Shown in pieces: positions 42,865-51,189 of a stretch of DNA of 64,000 bases (the stretch's first letter is position 1; the number at the start of each line of letters is the position of its first letter). A program made the translations under genes and the position numbers. The notes beneath the pieces were generated by a model. The model was not told where the DNA came from. It saw nothing but the letters and a program-made list of their open reading frames with translations, and made no database searches. Source of the DNA: Streptomyces qinglanensis (lineage in GTDB: Bacteria > Actinomycetota > Actinomycetes > Streptomycetales > Streptomycetaceae); the NCBI RefSeq assembly GCF_900111245.1, contig NZ_FOGO01000010.1, forward strand, positions 222,170 to 286,169. Direction: 5' to 3'.

Positions 42865-42900
42865 CGAGGGCCCCGCCGCGCATCTGCGGCGGGGCCCTCG
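42865..42900. terminator. Bidirectional terminator between kgd and the fxsT-type gene
   Basis: Perfect 15-bp stem CGAGGGCCCCGCCGC / GCGGCGGGGCCCTCG with loop GCATCT, 20 bases after the kgd stop. The gene on the other strand converges 50 bases further on. Confidence 0.9.
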
Positions 42901-42949
42901 GCCGTGCGGGGGCCGGGCCGCAGTGTGCTGCGGGGCCCCGGCGGGCGGG

Positions 42950-45900
42950 TCAGCCCAGATAGGGCTCGTAGTCCCAGTAGGGACGGGTGCGCCGGCGGGC
43001 GGCGAGCGTGTGGTGGTGCTGGGCGCCGAGCGAGTGGGTGAACCGCTCCAGGGCCGTGTTCTCCAGCGTGCGGGCCTCCTCACGGCGGCGCAGCGAGCGC
43101 AGGTCGCCCGCGTGGGCGACCATGCACGACAGGGTGAGCGGATGGTCCTCGCCCAGCGCCCGCCGGGAGCGCTCCAGGGTGTCGCCGCTCAGTTCGTAGG
43201 CGTCCTCCAGGGCCTCGCTGAGGTTGCGGCCGCCGCTGGCGTTCAGGGCGCAGCCGAGGGTGGTGGGGTGGTCGGCGCCCAGCAGGGTGGTGAGTCCGAC
43301 CAGCGCCTGCTCGAACATGTTGAGTGCGCCGTCGCGTTCGCCCTCCGCCTGGAGCACCAGGCCCGCGTTGGACTGCATCGCGGTGGGGACCGGGTGCGCC
43401 TGGCCGAGCAGTGAGCGGAATCCGTCCTCCGCCTCGATCAGCAGCTCCCGGGCGAGGTCCACGTCCCCCTGCTCGCGCAGGAAGTTGCCGTAGTCGGTCA
43501 GCAGCGACAGCGTGGAGTAGTGGCTGCGGTTGTGCACCTTCTCGTGCTGCTCCAGCAGGAGCGCCATGGCGGTGGCGATGTCCTGGCCCGGGGCGCCCGC
43601 CCTGCGCTGGCACAGCAGCAGATTGTGCCGGGCCATGAGGGTCTGCGGATGCTGGGCGCCGAGCACCTGCTGGTGCAGCCGCATGCCGAGCTCCTGGCGG
43701 GCCAGCGCCTCCTGGTAACGGCCCATCAGCCGCAGGTCGCGGGCGCTGGCGTTGCCGGAGGCGAGGGTGTGCGGGTGGCGGGCGCGCAGTTCCTGCTCGC
43801 GCTTGCGGAGGGTGTCCAGGTCCGTTTCGTAGGCGTCCTCGTAGCGGCCCAGTAGCCGCAGGCCGACGGCCAGATTGTGCTGGGCGAGCAGGCTCGTCCA
43901 CTCCAACGGGCCGTAGAGCCTACGGGAGACCTCGACGACCTGCTCCTGCAACTGCAGCGCTTCGTCGTACTGCCCCAGCAGCCGCAGATCGGAGGCGAGG
44001 CAGCTTGTGGCGTCCATGACGGCCTCCTCGTGGAGGCCGTCGGCGTGCGGCATTCCGCGTAGCCGCTGCAGCCGGGCGCTGTCGAGCAGCTGCGCCTCCC
44101 GGAAGCGGCCCCGCTGGCGCAGCAGATTGCCCTGGAGGGTGGCCAGGGCCAGCATCTGGTCCGCCGCTGGATCCAGAAAGGTCTCCCAGTCCGCGCGGAT
44201 GCTCTCGGCCAGCTCGGAGCCGACGCTGTACTCGCCGCTGGCGAAGCAGTAGCGCAGGCAGTTGAGCAGCATCTCCTGGACGCGGCGCTCCCTGCTGGCG
44301 GGTGCCGCCGAGGCCACCAGGTGGGGCAGCATCTCGGCGTACCGGCCCCACTGGCGGCTGTCGTTCGGGGTTCCCGGGTCGGCCTCGACCAGCAGCCGGT
44401 GCACGGTGTCGCGGTAGACCTCGTCCTCCCGCCCCCGGGTCAGCTCGCCGATGACGCTGTGGACGACCTGGTGCATGTGCACCGAGTCGTTCTGGTCGAC
44501 GTCGCCCATCGCGGGGGTGCGGGCCTCGCGGGTGAGCACCGAGTAGTTGACGAGGGAGTCCAGGGCGCGGGACCAGCCGGAGCGGTCGCTGCTGAGCCAG
44601 CGCAGGCTCTCGGGGAGTTCGCCGGAGGGGATGGCCCGGGCCAGGCCCAGCGGGATGCGGCCGGGGGCGAAGACCGAGCACAGGGAGAGCAGCTCGACGG
44701 CGCGCGGTTCGGACTTGCGCAGCTTGTTGAGCAGCATCGACCACGAGGTCATCGACGAGTACGGGTAGTCGTCCGGCATGGTGTTGCTCTCCAGCCGGGT
44801 GAGCCCGACACCGCGCACCATGCGCAGGTACTCGGGCACCTCCATGCCCTCCTCGCCCAGCCAGGCCGCGGCCTGGGCGAGCTGCAGCGGCAGGTCCTGG
44901 AACTCGCCCGCCACCTGGTCGGCCTGCTCGACGGTGATGTGCGGGGCGCGGCGCATCAGGTAGCCGGTGGACTCGGCGCGGCGGAAGGCGCTGATCTGCT
45001 TGATGTCGGTGCCGGACCGCCAGCTCTTGTTGCGGGAGGTGATCAGGACGTGCCCGCTGCCGCCCTGCGGGAGATAGCCGGCCGCGTCCTCGGGCTCCTC
45101 CCAGCCGTCGAAGATCAGCAGCCAGCGGCCGGAGGGCTCGTTCCTGCGCAGCGCGTCGCGTACCGCGCGGACCCGTTCCCCGACCTCCCCGGAGCTGTCG
45201 AGGCCGATCTCGGCGGCGAGCGCGCCGAAGGTGTCGCGCTGCGTGTTGCGCTGGTCGCAGTTGACCCACCAGACCACGTCGTAGTCGGGGGCGAAGCGGT
45301 GCGCGTACTCCGCCGCGATCTGCGTCTTGCCGATACCGGCCGTGCCGACCAGGGTGCAGACGGCGGCGCCGTGCTCGGCGTCCATCAGCCGCTGCTGGAG
45401 GTCGCCGAGGATGACGTCGCGCCCGGTGAAGCGGCCGTTGCGGCGCGGCACCTCGCCCCAGACGGCAGGGGGATCGTTGGGGTAGCGGCTGGCGTAGCCG
45501 GGCTGCGGGACAGGCACGCGCCGGGGGCGCAGCCCCAGCCGGTTCAGCAGCCGCCGCTCGGCCTCCTCCTCGCCGACGCCCCAGAGATTGACCGGCTCCA
45601 GCACGGCCGTGGCGGGCAGCAGTTCGCGGTTGGTGAGGTTGACGGCGGCGAACTCCTCGGCGTGCGCGGCCACGTAGCCGCGCAGCACGGCGTTCCAGTC
45701 GGCCTCGGTGCGCGGGCCGAGCTGGAGGAACAGGTCGCTGATGACCAGCAGGACCCGTCCCGTGGCGAGCTGGAGGTCGACCAGGGCTTCCTCCAGCGGC
45801 TGCTCGCGGTCCGGGTCCCAGCGCTGGAGCGTGGTGCGGTGCCCGTGGCTCTCCAGCCGGTGCGCGATCCAGTTGCCCCAGCCCCGGTGATAGCCGGGAA

Positions 45901-45970
45901 AGACCACCACGAAGTGCTCGGACTCCCCTCCGGGCGGCCTGCCCCGAGCCGTTTCCCGCTGAGCGACCAT
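42950..45970 (-). CDS. fxsT: TIR-like/NB-ARC/TPR protein (FxSxx-COOH system FxsT type)
   Basis: 1006 residues from ATG 45970. Order: a TIR-like domain (about 17-145: FVVVFPGYHRGWGNWIAHRL, LQRWDPDREQPLEEAL); an NB-ARC STAND ATPase with Walker A VGTAGIGKTQIAAEY (Gly209-Thr216), Walker B RWLLIFDGWEE and HVLITSRNKSW; a winged-helix-like region; then, from about 560, ten or so TPR repeats (RYEDAYETDLDTLRKREQEL). This layout is that of NLR-like immune receptors. In FxSxx systems the gene is called FxsT. It is the last gene of a minus-strand block with an HExxH enzyme 61 bp upstream. How it is triggered is unknown. Confidence 0.88.
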   Translation of the reverse strand: MVAQRETARGRPPGGESEHFVVVFPGYHRGWGNWIAHRLESHGHRTTLQRWDPDREQPLEEALVDLQLATGRVLLVISDLFLQLGPRTEADWNAVLRGYVAAHAEEFAAVNLTNRELLPATAVLEPVNLWGVGEEEAERRLLNRLGLRPRRVPVPQPGYASRYPNDPPAVWGEVPRRNGRFTGRDVILGDLQQRLMDAEHGAAVCTLVGTAGIGKTQIAAEYAHRFAPDYDVVWWVNCDQRNTQRDTFGALAAEIGLDSSGEVGERVRAVRDALRRNEPSGRWLLIFDGWEEPEDAAGYLPQGGSGHVLITSRNKSWRSGTDIKQISAFRRAESTGYLMRRAPHITVEQADQVAGEFQDLPLQLAQAAAWLGEEGMEVPEYLRMVRGVGLTRLESNTMPDDYPYSSMTSWSMLLNKLRKSEPRAVELLSLCSVFAPGRIPLGLARAIPSGELPESLRWLSSDRSGWSRALDSLVNYSVLTREARTPAMGDVDQNDSVHMHQVVHSVIGELTRGREDEVYRDTVHRLLVEADPGTPNDSRQWGRYAEMLPHLVASAAPASRERRVQEMLLNCLRYCFASGEYSVGSELAESIRADWETFLDPAADQMLALATLQGNLLRQRGRFREAQLLDSARLQRLRGMPHADGLHEEAVMDATSCLASDLRLLGQYDEALQLQEQVVEVSRRLYGPLEWTSLLAQHNLAVGLRLLGRYEDAYETDLDTLRKREQELRARHPHTLASGNASARDLRLMGRYQEALARQELGMRLHQQVLGAQHPQTLMARHNLLLCQRRAGAPGQDIATAMALLLEQHEKVHNRSHYSTLSLLTDYGNFLREQGDVDLARELLIEAEDGFRSLLGQAHPVPTAMQSNAGLVLQAEGERDGALNMFEQALVGLTTLLGADHPTTLGCALNASGGRNLSEALEDAYELSGDTLERSRRALGEDHPLTLSCMVAHAGDLRSLRRREEARTLENTALERFTHSLGAQHHHTLAARRRTRPYWDYEPYLG

Positions 45971-46031
45971 GCCTGCGTTCTCCCTCGTCCAGCAGCCGTC
46001 GCCGCCCCCGCGGGCGACGTGTACGGCGAGA

Positions 46032-47381
46032 TTACCCAAAGTGACCGTTCGTGAGCCTGTCTGCTGCGATTTCCGCGTTGCCGGCCGGGTCACCGCGGTC
46101 GGTGTGCTCCGCGGCGCGGACGGCCGGCCCGCCCGGGGAGCCGAGCCGCTCGTGGCGGCGGCGCATGCCCTCCACGAACTCTGTGCCCTGCCGCGTCAGT
46201 TGACCAGAGCCCATAAGGAGGAAAAGAGCGTGGTCGACCTGCGTCCGGTAGTCCGCAGCGCGGCGCCGGGCCGCGGCGCGCTCGGCGGCCGGGGCCGCGG
46301 TCCGGTCCGCGAGCCTGCCCCACAGGTCGGCGAGGGCCAGATGTGCGTAGGTGCCCTGCACCACGGCGCCCAGCGGTCTGGGATCGCTGCGCCAGCCCAC
46401 CCGGTAGACGGCCTCGGCGGACTCGTGGTCGAGCCGTACGACCCCGCCCAGTACCGCCAGCTTGCTGTGCTGCACCTCGTGGACGAGCACCTCCGCCATC
46501 TCCTCCGGCGACTCCGGAAGGGTCGTCAGCACCGCCCAGGGCGCTGCCAGCCGGGTGGCGCTGGCCCGCCCGTCGGGTTTCCACCGGACGGGGACCACGG
46601 TCCGCACCAGGGCCGCCACCTCGGCGGCCCGCTCGGGGTCGGCGTCGCGCAGCAGGGCCAGCGCCCGCGTCCACAGCTCCCGCCACTCGCGGGCCTCGCC
46701 GGGTGCCGTCACGGTGGTCGGCAGCAGGCCCGCGAGCCCGGTCCGGCCCTCCTCCCGGGCGAGGTGCGGATCGCGGTCGTCCAGGACGGCGCGGCCGCCG
46801 GGCAGCCGGTTCAGCGGACGCCAGGGGCCGGCCGGCGGCACCTCGTGGCGCAGCAGGGCGCCCCGCGCCAGGGAATTCGGCGCCCCGTCCGGCGGGGCGA
46901 AGGTGACGGTGCCGCCGTGTGCCGCGACCCGCACCCGGGGCGCCGCGCACAGGTACGCGCCGAGTCCGGGAAGGGTGAGCCGTCCGGCGGACACCGGCAG
47001 GTCGAGCCGGAAGTCGGCCCCGGTCGCGAGGGCGACGACGGCGGCGAGCGCGCCCAGGTCGGCGACGGCCGCCGCGAAGTCCTCCCCGGGCGGTGCGGCG
47101 AGCGCGTGCGCCAGCCAGTTCCCGGCCGCCGGAGAGCCCAGGGCGCGGCGCGCCGCGGCGGGGTCGAGCTGCTCGGCGTCCTCCAGCAGCGCCCAATGGG
47201 CACGCAGCGCACCGGCCGCCGGAGCGGGCAGCGGGGTGCGCTCGGCCCGGGTCAGCAGGGTCTTGAGCAGGACGAGGCGCCTGCTGTGCAGCCAGCCCTC
47301 CAGCACGGCGGCCTCTCCCGGTACCGGCCGGGTCTCCCCCATCCGGCGCAGCCGGGGGCCCGGTATCTCAAGAGGGTTCAT
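46032..47381 (-). CDS. HExxH-type peptide-modification protein (putative 2-oxoglutarate-dependent peptide beta-hydroxylase)
   Basis: 449 residues from ATG 47381. The metal motif HEVQH is at residues 301-305, and the family sequence YRVGWRSDPRPLGAVVQGTY follows about 25 residues later. The upstream part has PWRPLNRLPGGRAVLDDRDP. In many FxSxx-COOH systems this domain is fused to the radical SAM enzyme FxsB, and the HExxH domain is reported to hydroxylate the beta carbon of residues in the peptide precursor, using iron and 2-oxoglutarate. Here it is a separate protein with no radical SAM domain (no CxxxCxxC). Its start lies inside the 3' end of the precursor-like gene (14-bp overlap), implying coupled translation. 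Confidence 0.82.
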   Translation of the reverse strand: MNPLEIPGPRLRRMGETRPVPGEAAVLEGWLHSRRLVLLKTLLTRAERTPLPAPAAGALRAHWALLEDAEQLDPAAARRALGSPAAGNWLAHALAAPPGEDFAAAVADLGALAAVVALATGADFRLDLPVSAGRLTLPGLGAYLCAAPRVRVAAHGGTVTFAPPDGAPNSLARGALLRHEVPPAGPWRPLNRLPGGRAVLDDRDPHLAREEGRTGLAGLLPTTVTAPGEAREWRELWTRALALLRDADPERAAEVAALVRTVVPVRWKPDGRASATRLAAPWAVLTTLPESPEEMAEVLVHEVQHSKLAVLGGVVRLDHESAEAVYRVGWRSDPRPLGAVVQGTYAHLALADLWGRLADRTAAPAAERAAARRRAADYRTQVDHALFLLMGSGQLTRQGTEFVEGMRRRHERLGSPGGPAVRAAEHTDRGDPAGNAEIAADRLTNGHFG

Positions 47382-47730
47382 GGCGGCCCACGCCGTCTCC
47401 CGGGCCCGCGGGCGGGTCGGAGACACCGTGGACCGGGCCGGAGGTTGACCGGATCGCGCCCCGTTTCCGACCGGTCCGCGCAGTGTTCACCTGCGGGGTG
47501 CCGGAGTGCCGCCGCTCGACCTGACCACCCTGGGTGCCGGACGAGCGCCACACGCGCGACAGTTCTTCGGGGGCGTGCAGCGTATTTTCCACTGCGGCGG
47601 TGACAGCGGGATCGTCGCAGGTCCGAAGAGCGCGCAGGGTCACACCCGTCAGATCGGGCAGCGGCGGCTGCGGTGCGGCAGCGGGCCCGCGGCCCGGGCT
47701 GCGGACGGTGCCCTCGGTCCGCTTCGGCAC
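47368..47730 (-). CDS. FxSxx-type ribosomal peptide precursor candidate with a C-terminal extension
   Basis: 120 residues from GTG 47730, with AGGGAGGAG nine bases upstream. The segment at residues 24-51 (LPDLTGVTLRALRTCDDPAV, then TAAVENTL) matches the conserved leader of FxSxx-COOH RiPP precursors (LPDLSGV-x-L-x-x-L-x-x-L/C-DDPVL). FxSxx precursors normally end F-x-S-x-x. Here WRSSG occurs at residues 61-65 in the expected place, but about 55 more residues follow (SGTPQVNTARTGRKRGAIRS) and there is no FxSxx end. The gene overlaps the HExxH gene by 14 bp. I infer a diverged or extended precursor. It could instead be a non-precursor leader-like protein. Confidence 0.6.
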   Translation of the reverse strand: MPKRTEGTVRSPGRGPAAAPQPPLPDLTGVTLRALRTCDDPAVTAAVENTLHAPEELSRVWRSSGTQGGQVERRHSGTPQVNTARTGRKRGAIRSTSGPVHGVSDPPAGPGDGVGRHEPS

Positions 47731-47972
47731 GCTCTTCTCCTCCCTGGGGCCCCGCTCCGGGGTCGTGGTACGGCTGGTGTCTCTTTCCCGAGGCGGATGT
47801 CCGGAAACCCGCGCGTGCGGCGCCGCCCCCGCATTCGGCCGGTCCTCGCCCTCCCCCGTGCACCGCATCGGTTCGTCCCCCTTTCACCTCTGGGGCTGTC
47901 GGTCCTTCGCCCCTCGGTCCGTCGTCGCCGCGCTGGCCGCCCTCGCCCGCTGCACCGGTCCGGCCCCTCCCG

Positions 47973-50900
47973 TCACCCCGTCAGTTCGGCCCTCCGGTCC
48001 CGGGTGGCGCGTACCTCGGCCCAGGGGATGTCCGCGAGGTGACCGGCCAGCAGCTGCCACTCGGCCTCCGCCGCGCGGTAGTCGGCCAGCGCCTCCTCGG
48101 TGCGCCCCTGGGCGCGGTGGAACTCGGCCCGCCCGTGCAGGGCCCTGGCCGCGGTGAGGGAGCCGCCCGCACGCGCACCGGACAGCTCCGCCAGCGCCCT
48201 GTCGAACTCCCCGGCCGCCTGCTGGACCTCGGGGGCGCCCGCGGGGAAGTGCGCCCGCGCCGCGGCCAGCCGCAGCCACGCCTGTGCACGGCTCCCGGCC
48301 TCCGGGCCCTGGCGGGCCGCCTGTTCCAGCAGATGGCACCCCTCGTACAGGTCGGGCAGGAAGCTCTCGCGTTCGTAGCGGAGCAGCAGGAGGCGGCCCA
48401 GCAGCAGCGCGGCCCTGGCCACGGTGGGGCTGCCGGACGGGGCGCGGGTGAGGGCCTCGCGCAGCGGGCCCTCTGCGCGCGCGAGAGCCCCGATCTCGGT
48501 GAACAGCATCTCGCCCCACTCGGCGAGCAGCTCGCCGCGCAACGCGCTGTCCCGGTCGGACAATTGCTCGGCCTTCGCGTACGCCTCGTTCGCCGCTTCC
48601 AGGTCCCCGGTCTCGCGCAGCACCCGGGCGCGCTCGCGGACGCAGCGCAGCCGCAGTCCGGAGTGCTCCCCCGCCAGGCTTCCGGCCCGCGTCAGCACCT
48701 CGAGGCGCTCCTGCGGCGGTGCGCCGCTCAGCCGCAGCGCGGCCGCCAGGTCGAGGAGGGCGCCGCAGTGCTGCGCCCGGTGCTCCTCGGGGTGCTGTCC
48801 GGGCACCGCGGCGGGCCGGGGTTCGGAGGTCGTGGAGGCACCGGAGGGCTCGGGGGACCCGGGGGCGCGGTCTGCCAGCATGTCGCTCGCTTCGCGGAGT
48901 TCGCCGGCGGCCTCGGCGGCCGCCCGGTGACGGTGTTCGGGTGCGGTACGGGCCAGTGCGAGCAGCACCCGGCCCAGCCGGAGTCTACGGGTGCGCTCGG
49001 CGTCCGGCGGGAGCGACGGGTCCGCCGTGTCCCGGCCGGTCGCCGCGGTGCGGCCGGCCAGCGAGCGCAGGAGCCCCTCGGCGCGCAGCAGGTGCCGGAT
49101 GCCCGCCGCGTCGGGCGCCGGCTGCCCGCCGCGCGCCTGCCACAGCGAGTACTCCACGCCGGCGCGCTCCAGCAGCGTGCCGGGCGCGTCGCCGGTCAGC
49201 AGTTCGGCGGCCTCCCGGAGCAACGGCTCGGGGCCCTGCGGGCTGCGGCGCACGGACGCCGTACCGGCGAGCGCGTGCAGCACCCTGCCCAGGGCCAGCC
49301 GGGCGCGGGGGCTGTCGTGGTCGGCGGTGCGGGCGGCCTCGCCCACCGAGCGGGCCCGGTGCAGGAGTTGGATGTCGCCCTGGTCGCGCCAGCGGCGCAG
49401 CAGCCGCTCGGTCTCGGCCACCTGGTCGAGCGCGGTCTGCTCGGGCAGGTAGAAGCGGACCACTTCGGCCGGGATCGTCGCGAACATCTCGTCTCCGTCC
49501 TCGGCCTCGTCCGGCTCCGTCGCCTCCTCCTCGGTGCCTCCGGGGGGCCGGACCGGCTGCGCCGGGCCGGTGCGGCCGGAGAGCTGGGCGACGGCCACGG
49601 CGGCGAAGTTGCGGGTGCCCTTGCCGAAGCGCTGCGCCACATAGCCGGACAGGTGTTTGAGGATGAGGACGGCGGCGCCCTGGTCGAGCGACTGCAGCAG
49701 CAGACCGCGGACCCCCGGCGCGAACGCGTAGCGCGGTCCGGACGGTTCTCCGCGGCGGTCGGCCGCCTCCCCGCGGCCGTGCGGACCGTCCTCCTCCGGC
49801 AGCCGGGTGAGCAGCCCGGACAGCAGCACTTCGGCCAGCTCCATCGGCCCCGTGTCGGGCAGCATCGCCTCCTGCACCAGATGGATGACCGGCAGCAGCA
49901 GCGGCACCACCGCCAGGTGCACGGCCAGGTCGAGGGCGCCGGGAGAGGCGCTGTTGCGGAACTCGCGCAGCAGGGTGCGGGCCGGGACGCCGCCCGGGGA
50001 CGTACGCGGTGCGGGCATGGCCGGATGCCGGGGCAGCACCCAGGCGGCGGCGCCCGCCACCGCCCGCTCGCTCTCGGTGCCCAGCAGCCGCGCCCAGTTG
50101 CCCAGCGCCTCGGGTGTGGGCAGCAGCACCGGCACCGGCACCGCGTCGTCCTGCTCGGGCGCGCCGAAGCTGTCCGGTTCGAAGGTGACGCGCCCGCCGG
50201 CGCCGCGCTCGCGCAGCAGCAGGCCGGGCTCGGCCGGCAGCGCGGTGCGCGGCCACAGCCGGGGCGGCAGCGGCTGCACCACGGCCAGCGGGGAGCGCCC
50301 GGACCAGTGATGCAGCAGCCGCTGGGCGCGGCCGTCCTGCCACAACGCGCCGACGCAGTCGCTGACCACGAGGGTGAGCCGTCGCCCGGTGGTGTCGCGG
50401 TACTCGTCAGCCGGGCGCAGCCGCGCCGTCCCGGCGGCGGGACCGGTGCCGATCAGCGGGGCTCCGTCCGGGGCGCGGTGCAGATAGCGGACCTGGACGT
50501 CGCGGAAGGCGCCGAGCTGTTCGAAGGTCTGCCGCAGCCGCTCCAGGGTGGGCTGCCACACCGATGCGGTGGGTGAGGCGTCCATGAGGAGCTGGATCTC
50601 GCTGTAGCGGCGTACCTCGGTGCCGAAGACCGGCAGCACGGTGGTGGAGCGGGCGCTCAGGTCCGCGGTGGCTTCCTCGTCCAGCGCGCCGGTGGCCGGG
50701 GGCAGCGGCGGCCGGTAGCCGTGCAGCGGGCGCAGCGCGTGCTGCAGCTCCAGCAGTCCGGACAGCGCCCCCGCGGCGGGCGCCCGAACCGGGAAGCCCG
50801 CCGGCGGGGCCCCGCCGTGCCGGCGCGGCGCGAACAGCGAGACCGGCGCCGTGCGCTCCTGGGCCGGGGCGGGGTCAGCGGGTTCGTCGGCGTCGTGGTC

Positions 50901-51182
50901 CTCGACTGGGGGCATGGGAGGCTCCGGCTGCGGCGTCCGGCTCCCTTGGTAGCGGGGGCCGGTGGAATCCGCGTCGGGTTCCCGTGCAGCGCCGCCCGAT
51001 GCGAAGCGGGCGAGCCACAGCGCCTCGGCGAGCTCTTCGGACCCCGGCTCCCGGCCCGCGGCGCGCAGCCGTGCCACCAGTTCTGTGACGTCCCGCCGGT
51101 ACCGCTGCGCGGGACCCGGTTCCGCGGTGGACTCCCCGCCGCTGCCCGGAATCCGCCGCGGCGGGGTCGACGCCGCACTCAT
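47973..51182 (-). CDS. SAV_2336-family protein with a vWA-like domain and TPR-like C-terminus
   Basis: 1069 residues from ATG 51182, with GAGGTG ten bases upstream. The N-terminal part (DVTELVARLRAAGREPGSEE) and the segment RRYSEIQLLMDASPTASVWQ form a vWA-like domain with a metal-site-like DxSxT motif (Asp201). The second half (about 580-1069) is a long helical array with many Leu/Ala/Arg-rich repeats (ERAGVEYSLWQARGGQPAPD), probably TPR-like. vWA-MoxR pairs are the core of NTP-dependent conflict systems in which a third protein carries the effector. It starts eight bases after the MoxR stop, so the two are translated together. Confidence 0.8.
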   Translation of the reverse strand: MSAASTPPRRIPGSGGESTAEPGPAQRYRRDVTELVARLRAAGREPGSEELAEALWLARFASGGAAREPDADSTGPRYQGSRTPQPEPPMPPVEDHDADEPADPAPAQERTAPVSLFAPRRHGGAPPAGFPVRAPAAGALSGLLELQHALRPLHGYRPPLPPATGALDEEATADLSARSTTVLPVFGTEVRRYSEIQLLMDASPTASVWQPTLERLRQTFEQLGAFRDVQVRYLHRAPDGAPLIGTGPAAGTARLRPADEYRDTTGRRLTLVVSDCVGALWQDGRAQRLLHHWSGRSPLAVVQPLPPRLWPRTALPAEPGLLLRERGAGGRVTFEPDSFGAPEQDDAVPVPVLLPTPEALGNWARLLGTESERAVAGAAAWVLPRHPAMPAPRTSPGGVPARTLLREFRNSASPGALDLAVHLAVVPLLLPVIHLVQEAMLPDTGPMELAEVLLSGLLTRLPEEDGPHGRGEAADRRGEPSGPRYAFAPGVRGLLLQSLDQGAAVLILKHLSGYVAQRFGKGTRNFAAVAVAQLSGRTGPAQPVRPPGGTEEEATEPDEAEDGDEMFATIPAEVVRFYLPEQTALDQVAETERLLRRWRDQGDIQLLHRARSVGEAARTADHDSPRARLALGRVLHALAGTASVRRSPQGPEPLLREAAELLTGDAPGTLLERAGVEYSLWQARGGQPAPDAAGIRHLLRAEGLLRSLAGRTAATGRDTADPSLPPDAERTRRLRLGRVLLALARTAPEHRHRAAAEAAGELREASDMLADRAPGSPEPSGASTTSEPRPAAVPGQHPEEHRAQHCGALLDLAAALRLSGAPPQERLEVLTRAGSLAGEHSGLRLRCVRERARVLRETGDLEAANEAYAKAEQLSDRDSALRGELLAEWGEMLFTEIGALARAEGPLREALTRAPSGSPTVARAALLLGRLLLLRYERESFLPDLYEGCHLLEQAARQGPEAGSRAQAWLRLAAARAHFPAGAPEVQQAAGEFDRALAELSGARAGGSLTAARALHGRAEFHRAQGRTEEALADYRAAEAEWQLLAGHLADIPWAEVRATRDRRAELTG

Positions 51183-51189
51183 GTCACGG

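Noticed and set aside
39008..42883. Minus-strand open frame of about 1290 codons opposite kgd
   Set aside because: It is the antisense of kgd, kept open by high GC content; the sequence is Arg/Val/Gly-rich with no family motif, and kgd is fully supported.
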